Positions 58,370-64,000 of a stretch of DNA of 64,000 bases are shown here, in pieces. The position numbers were made by a program, and so were the translations under genes. The DNA is taken from positions 26,633,212 to 26,697,211 of the forward strand of contig OY282609.1 in NCBI GenBank assembly GCA_958298945.1, read 5' to 3'. The notes under the pieces are model-generated. The model did no database searches, was not told the DNA's origin, and saw nothing but the letters and a program-made list of their open reading frames with translations. This DNA is from Atherix ibis. Its lineage: Eukaryota > Arthropoda > Insecta > Diptera > Athericidae. The stretch's first letter is position 1. Each line of letters opens with the position of its first letter.

Positions 58370-59290
58370 TATCATAATTGGACTTCCAGTAAGACAGTAT
58401 TCTTTGGCCACTTTTATATAATGTTTATACCTTAGTTAGTCTAGCTAACGGACTTCTGCAAATTAATAAAAAAGTATTCACATTACTTTCATTCTTAGCT
58501 AAAAGCCAACTATTCCTTTAATTCTTAATGGCAAAAGAATTCCACAATGTGATCAGTCTAGAATTTATACAGGGTGCGTTTTATGTTTCAGATCAAAGTT
58601 TTTCTTTAAATCACTTTTAAATGGAATATAATTGATTAATTAATCATCTTCAGCATTGAGCACGGAATACAATGTGGGTGAAATGTTCGCCTCTGGTCGC
58701 GGCGCAAAAGCGATCACTTTTAAGCATATTTTTCATAATATTTTCGTACCCTGCTGTTTTTGAATATTGTCCTTAAGCGTCGAGGTTGTGATTGGCTTGT
58801 TAGTGGGTACCTTTTTCTTCAAAAAGAAAATTGATCCAATTACGGTCACCAGTAACTGTTAGAGCATTACCGCTCTCAAAAAAATATGGCCCAATGATAC
58901 TGCCAGCCCAAATTTCGAAGCGATGCTTCGTCGCTCATAAGGATTTTTGGCCAAAAATGGTGGTTGTTTATACCAAATTGTAAAACTCAAGCACTCCAGC
59001 CTCAAGCGACGTTAGATACTTTATAATAAATTACTATCGACCATTCTCTACATCCAAATCAAAATGGCGGTTAAAAAAAATCAACCCGGAACATAAAAAG
59101 TACCCTGTATTGTAGACTCAAAGAAATAGAAAAAACCAATTTTTTTGAACCATCAAAAATTAGCCACAAATAATAAACCAATTTGGACTTAGGAAATCGG
59201 ACCTTGGTGTTCCAATTCCTATTGCAGACGATCCTAATGTCCCAAGATTCCCTGCAAAATTGTTGATGTTGTATTTTGTTTTTGTTTTTT
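58370..59290 (+). pseudogene. Jockey-like LINE remnant interrupted by a DNA transposon
   Basis: At 58375-58560 the plus strand gives pieces of RT motif B (GLPVRQYS followed by LYNVYT) and NKKVFTLLSFLAKSQ, matching the KS-H-TFTLR-type block. After the insertion at 58570-59107, 59195-59285 resembles 29495-29575 base for base, including TTCCAATTCCTATT and AAATTGTTGATG. So this is the same Jockey-like family as at 29 kb, decayed and then split. Confidence 0.6.
58570..59107 (-). mobile_element. deletion derivative of a Tc1/IS630-type transposon
   Basis: Termini CAGGGTGCGTTTTATGTTTC and, as reverse complement at the right, CAGGGTACTTTTTATGTTCC are flanked by TA (58568-58569 and 59108-59109). On the minus strand the interior reads GSIIGPYFFESGNALTVTGD, then KPITTSTLKDNI and a C-terminal piece with EHFTHIVFRAQC. 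These are the central and C-terminal blocks of an insect transposase group with IIGPYFFE---VTVT. The catalytic region between is deleted. Length is 538 bp. Confidence 0.82.
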
Positions 59291-59299
59291 CGCTCACAA

Positions 59300-60540
59300 C
59301 CTATTATTAACGTTTATTCGAACATAACAATCAACTTGTAAGAAAACTTCAATATGTTACGCTGCCAAAAAAATACTCATCAGTAATTGAAAATATATTT
59401 TACAAAAAGGTATCGCAAAAAGTTTCAAAATCTTTGACTTCATATCAAGGGTAGTTATTGGATGGTCTAATATGTTTATCTAAGATAGAGTAACCTATAT
59501 CTGAATCATATCCTACATTTGATTTTTTTTACAGCACTTTTAAAAAAAATATCCTCTATTTGGGTAGGTATACTCTTAATATAGCTAGGCCTAAGTAACG
59601 GCCTGCCAAGGGCCAATAATATAAAAATTTCACCAACATTTCCACATAGTATTATTTATTGGAATCGTTTTTTTCCTTCTTATTATTAATTTTCTTATTA
59701 AACAATCTCTACTAAAAAGATCTTATTCAAAAAGAAAAAAAAAACTAACTAATATAGCATAACAAGGATCTAAACTTAATAAAATTCAAGAATTATTTTC
59801 TATATAATCTTATTGCGATATTATCAAAATAATCGAAAACATTTCAAAGCGAAACAGTAACGGCAGAAAAAAAGGAACAGAAAACTTTCAAAATATTCTA
59901 TTAGTTGCCATTTGAAGTGGAATCGATATCAATTTATCGGTTTCCATCGTAATTAATGAGTTTTTTGCGTTATGTACACAAGCAGTTGTCATTAATTTTA
60001 TTGTTTCTGACAATCGAATAAGAAATCGTTAGTGTCGTTAAGAAGTTTCCCTATCAATTGTTAGTCATTTTATTATTTTCTTTCGTTTTCTTATTTCTTC
60101 CATTGTATTTATTTAATTTATGTTTTTATTAATAATATATACTGAGATAATTATTTGGTTATTTTTTTTTTCTTCAGTATATGAGAACATGAACATATTT
60201 ACGACTACATTTAAGGATTCGTATAGTTTTTTATGTCTCATAAGAAGACTACTTTTTAACACATTCAATTAAATTTGAAAATATATCCACTTGAATATGA
60301 GATTGTGTTAATCAAATAACAAAAATGTGATGATTTTTTTTTCAATTAATTGACAAAGTTTTCATTTTTAAATAAATTTAATTTTTGCAACAACTGCTTT
60401 CATTTATTGTTTATAAGATAACCTATTTTAAAACAATATAAACTTTATTAGTTATTGTAAGGATTTAAGAAAAATTTAGATTTATTGATTAAAAAAATAA
60501 ATTAAAATTCGGTTTAGAGAAATATTTTTTTTATTTAATT
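59300..60540. other. AT-rich stretch, nothing recognised
   Basis: Simple AT-rich DNA. No motif seen. Confidence 0.4.
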
Positions 60541-60544
60541 AATA

Positions 60545-60755
60545 ATCTCTTAGCTGGTGATTCCCAGTAGACCAACAAATCAAGAAATAATGTTTAAAAA
60601 TCATATTAGTTACTTTCAGCCGAAATAAACTAATAAATCAAGAAATAACTTTAAAAAAATAAGATCAGTAAATTCCAAGTGATTCTCAATAACTAAATAT
60701 GTAGATCAGTAATTTAAATTATAGATCAGTGATATTAAAAAAAATACAGCAGAAC
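60545..60755. repeat. degenerate minisatellite, left part
   Basis: Recurring variants of AGATCAGTAATTT and AAATAAACTAATAAATCAAG. The same kind of unit (ATAGACCAGTGATTCT) recurs at 62270-62710 beyond the LINE. Units are diverged and vary in length. Confidence 0.5.
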
Positions 60756-60884
60756 AGTCATTTGTAATAATTAAAGACTCATTTTAAGTTATATAAAAGC
60801 ATACCGGCGGCTGTGGAATAAGAAAAAAAGAATATTAACAATCTTTAATTATCCAAGAATATAATATAATGTAATATAGTAGGT

Positions 60885-61180
60885 AGCAAGAGGCCCATAG
60901 TCTCGAGCCACCTCGACCAATGAGGTCTTTTGTGGTAAGCTTTTAGGGAAATTCAATAGAGTATTACTAGGTGGACGGGAAATTTCCTAGGGATTATTAA
61001 ATACCAACCTAAGATACCAAAGTCTCTGGTGGGTAATGGCTACAATATCGTAGAGTAGGTACTCCAATGTTTATTCGCTTCAGAGGATTTCAGAGGTTCT
61101 GAAACTGAATAAAGCGACATCAGACTTGCCTATCTTATTAAGATGGTATCATGTGTTAAAAGATAGTGCCCAGTGAATAG
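60885..61180 (-). pseudogene. probable 3' end of the antisense RNase H-type LINE
   Basis: On the minus strand there is a stretch near 61110-61070 reading EPLKSSEANKHW. It may correspond to the C-terminal zinc-knuckle region that follows RNase H in such elements, but conserved Cys/His positions are not clear. The call rests mainly on its position directly downstream of the RNase H block and on its less AT-rich composition. Confidence 0.3.
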
Positions 61181-61245
61181 GCCGGTGAGTAAGCCGGTAA
61201 ATAGGCCGGTAAATAGGCCGGTAAATAAGCCGGTGACTAGTAGAC
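61174..61245. repeat. 12-bp tandem repeat ATAGGCCGGTAA
   Basis: Five near-identical 12-bp units. The CCGG-rich unit stands out sharply in this AT-rich window. It lies inside the antisense LINE remnant. Confidence 0.88.
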
Positions 61246-61399
61246 CTGTGAATATCTTTAGGGCTGTCTTATTGAGTTTTAGGATCTCTTACGCCCCTTT
61301 TCTTAGAAACGACGGAAAAGTTTTTCAAAATGCGTTACGTCCAAAAAATTAACCCAGCTTTTAACCTCTCATTTGCAGGACTCAATAATAGACCCCTAG

Positions 61400-62235
61400 T
61401 GACTCTTTGGAGTCTAGTCCAATAACCGGAGTATTCGCTCTCTTTTTGGTAAGTTTATCTGCTAGTTCGTTATCCTCAATACACTTACGACGTGGTACCT
61501 ATATCAAAGTTATATTATTGTATCTAACATGCTGATTTAGAACCCTGAGGATATTCTAAACTAGCTTGAACTGAATATCATAGAAAATCAATAGCTTTCA
61601 GTGCAGCTTGACTGTAAAACATAATGTAGATTTTTGCGTTACGTACATTCTTTCTTAAGTTTCTTTAGCACAGAGTTCTATGGCATATATTTCTAAGGAA
61701 ACTGGTCTTAGATAAACGGTAATAAAGTCCGACTACTTCCGTTTAAGTCGGACTAATTTAAATATGGTTTTCTTGGCATAAACTTTCTAGAATTCTTTTC
61801 GCTCCAATGCAACCTTAAAAAGTCCAACTAGATTACCTGATTTAAAGCTTTCGAATATCCTAATCTAACAGTCCATCCATCCAGTTCTTTTTTAAAATAC
61901 AGAGGCAAAGGTAGCTGGTCGAAAATAACCTCAAGAACTATTATGGGACATGTTATCTGAGCACCTGTAATACCCAAGCACACCAGTCTTTCGACCTTAA
62001 GAAATATTACTTGATAGTACGTTGTTCAGTCTTAGGCCACAAAACGAGGGTCGCGTAAGTGCTGATAAATCCAATTCTTACCAGATATGACGACCGTATC
62101 TTTTTTTTTTGTAGACCTTAGGTATTACCGAAGAGACTGTAACAATCCCAGATCGCTCTTTTTACTCTATTAGTAACTCTAGTAAGACGGGACTTCCACG
62201 TCTAAAATGATCTCTAAATATTTAACCTAAGTCGA
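61400..62235 (-). pseudogene. RNase H-bearing LINE remnant (thumb and RNase H), antisense
   Basis: From the upstream side on the minus strand: VKYLEIILDVEV (about 62230), TRVTNRVKRAIWDCYSLFGN, YATLVLWPKTEQRT, then KVERLVCLGITGAQITCP and LPLPLYFKKE. Then come RNase H pieces: SLEIYAIELCAKE, SQAALKAIDF and a closing DNELADKLTKK. The order matches RT thumb, connection and RNase H domains of non-LTR elements with an RNase H, whose activity removes template RNA. Several frameshifts and stops; dead. It sits between two halves of a degenerate minisatellite. Confidence 0.75.
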
Positions 62236-62269
62236 GACCTCTGAAACTTCTGAAGAATACAAATGATTT

Positions 62270-62710
62270 TTAAAAGTAGAACAAAAAAATAAACCAATTA
62301 TTTTTTATCATTAAAAATAGACTCGTGATACCAATGGTAAAAAAATATAGACCAGTTACTCTAAATTGTCTAAAGGTCAAAACCTCCATGCTCTTAGCGA
62401 TTAGTAAATCCTCAATGCTCTTAGAAATAGACCAGTGATTCTCAAACTTTCAATTATTAAAAAATAGATTCGAGATTCTTAATTGTAAATAAATAGAACC
62501 AGTGGTTTTAAAATATTTCAAAATAAATGAGCAACTCCCAAAAATATGAAAAAATATTTTTTTATTATTAAAAAAAATAACAAATTACTGATTCTAAATT
62601 GATAAAATAGCAGACCATTGATTTTAAATTGTCTAAAAATTAGACTAGAAACTCTTAAACAATTAATTTTGAAATAAACCAGTAATTTTAGGAATAAACT
62701 CAGTCCTGAA
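62270..62710. repeat. degenerate minisatellite, right part
   Basis: Variants of AATAGACCAGTGATTCTAAA recur about every 40-60 bp (near 62318, 62350, 62425, 62495, 62605, 62680). It resembles the array at 60545-60755, so the LINE lies within this repeat field. Confidence 0.6.
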
Positions 62711-62719
62711 AAAAATCAT

Positions 62720-64000
62720 ACCATTCATTCTTATTTTTCTTACATTGAACTCTAGTAGTTCTTAAATTATTAGTAAAAATTAATTAATCAAATTATCTAA
62801 AAAATATGTTTTTACTTTTCAAATTAAAGAATAACAGTACTTCTCAAACTTTAAAGTATTGACTTTCGATTGTTGAAAATATCAATAATTTCTAAAAATA
62901 TTCACTGCTTTTCCATCATGGCATACAAAAATTTGAATTGAGGTTCTTCCAATAATGCAGACCCATTTTTTTCAAAAACTTTATTAAGTTCATGGAAAGC
63001 ATTTCAAAAATGTTGATAATATTAATCTGTTAAAAATCTATTATTCAATCGCTAAGCAATCTTTATGACACTTCCATTAACGAAAACTTTTTAGTGAAGG
63101 AAATTTTTTGAATTGTAATTTGCTTGATAGAAAATATTACTATTAAATAAAGAATTTTGTGTTCATTCTATTATATCGAAAAAAGACAAAAAGAGCAAAA
63201 ACCAATCAATAGTAGAGTATCTAAAAAAATCAATATATCCCCATCATATTGGGGCAAAAAAAAACGTAAACTTCTACGATTAATAAATCCTAAAACAAGA
63301 AGTTCGTGTGCATGTCATTTATAATTGATACCCGAAATGAAATTAATTTCTTTGATGGTTCTGTATCTGCTAGTTTTGTGTCTAAGGACATTATCTCCAA
63401 CAGTTTTTCATCCCCTTCCTTCTTACAAATCCATTTCTCTTTCTCACATTTCAGTTGACAAGCATTCGTAATCGTTGCAAAGGACTCACTATTAATTTCC
63501 TGATATACTGACGCGATGAGTATGGACAATATGCCCAGACGATCGAAGTAAAAGTATTCAGTTGGAGGTATTGTACTTTTGCGAAAATATGTGCTGGCAA
63601 TTCTGTATTGACTTCAGTTTTATTCATTTGCACCATGAAAATACTATTCCATCTGACTTTGGGGATGAAGCAGTTTTGTGCACATTATTCTCTGTACAGA
63701 CTCATAGACCCATAGTCAGATGTAGACTCAAACTTAATTAATCTGCATTAATAGAGAAATATCTAGCGATGACCATAAAATTAATAAATTTCCCCAAAAG
63801 CACAGGAATGAGATTAGTTAATTGTAGGATTGTGGATTCTTATTTGGTGACGATGGGGTGAAATTCTTCATTTATTTTGGTACTTAACCAAAACCATAGC
63901 CAATAGAATGAGTGTAACAGCGGTAATGTCTCGCGGTGGTTGATAGTGGTTGTGATGACAAATACTACAGGCACTACCATTATTGCTATGGTGGTGGTAT
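62720..64000. other. window end, AT-rich, one candidate exon
   Basis: AT-rich to about 63280. A less AT-rich block at 63290-63640 holds a possible minus-strand exon, listed separately. The last 60 bases contain TGGTGG-type trinucleotide repeats. Confidence 0.35.
63290..63529 (-). CDS. hypothetical minus-strand open frame, possible exon
   Basis: A 79-codon frame with balanced composition in AT-rich surroundings, including ACQLKCEKEKWICKKEGDEK with three Cys, and ending at TAG. A GTGAGT donor-like site lies inside it near the codons for INSES. No known family comes to mind. It may be chance or an exon of a gene continuing beyond the window. Confidence 0.15.
   Translation of the reverse strand: MSILIASVYQEINSESFATITNACQLKCEKEKWICKKEGDEKLLEIMSLDTKLADTEPSKKLISFRVSIINDMHTNFLF

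Overview
This is a very AT-rich (well over 65% A+T by eye), gene-poor stretch of animal nuclear DNA, almost certainly from an insect. The evidence is one multi-exon chemoreceptor gene of the insect gustatory-receptor superfamily with GT-AG introns, several mariner/Tc1-type DNA transposons with TA target duplications, and decayed non-LTR retrotransposons of RTE-like, R1-like, Jockey-like and RNase H-bearing types. A fly or another holometabolous insect is likely. I cannot name the species. No bacterial, phage or CRISPR content was seen.

Layout. 0.3-5.5 kb: a gustatory-receptor-like gene (+). Its 3.8 kb third intron holds an antisense RTE-like LINE, a long perfect hairpin and a dead mariner. 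7.4-8.4 kb: a 15-bp minisatellite built on GAATTC and CACGTG. 10.9-13.1 kb: a 41-bp tandem array with a recent 933-bp higher-order duplication and an inverted last unit, next to a mariner scrap. 21-23.4 kb: RTE-like LINE, MITE, R1-like LINE, RTE-like C-terminus. 26.5-27.1 kb: scrambled RNase H-type LINE with a 102-bp fold-back. 29-31 kb: Jockey-like then R1-like LINE remnants. 36.4-37.3 kb: an internally deleted mariner. 38.1-39.4 kb: a complete mariner with an open 350-codon transposase, sitting in a LINE C-terminus. 43.2-44.7 kb: a second RTE/R1/RTE arrangement. 46.3-47.8 kb: short tandem duplications and an antisense LINE RT fragment. 50.1-51.6 kb: a chimeric transposon scrap and an RTE-type LINE deletion derivative. 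53.5-55.1 kb: a degenerate satellite of about 150 bp with a template-switch hairpin. 58.4-59.3 kb: a Tc1/IS630-type element nested in a Jockey-like LINE. 60.5-62.7 kb: an antisense RNase H-bearing LINE inside a degenerate minisatellite.

Only two coding units look functional: the gustatory receptor (its first two splice junctions are uncertain) and the mariner transposase at 38.25-39.30 kb. The rest is transposon debris and simple or tandem DNA. The most distinctive feature is repeated creation of perfect or near-perfect inverted duplications. At two places the window itself holds an unfolded sister copy, which shows how the fold-back arose.
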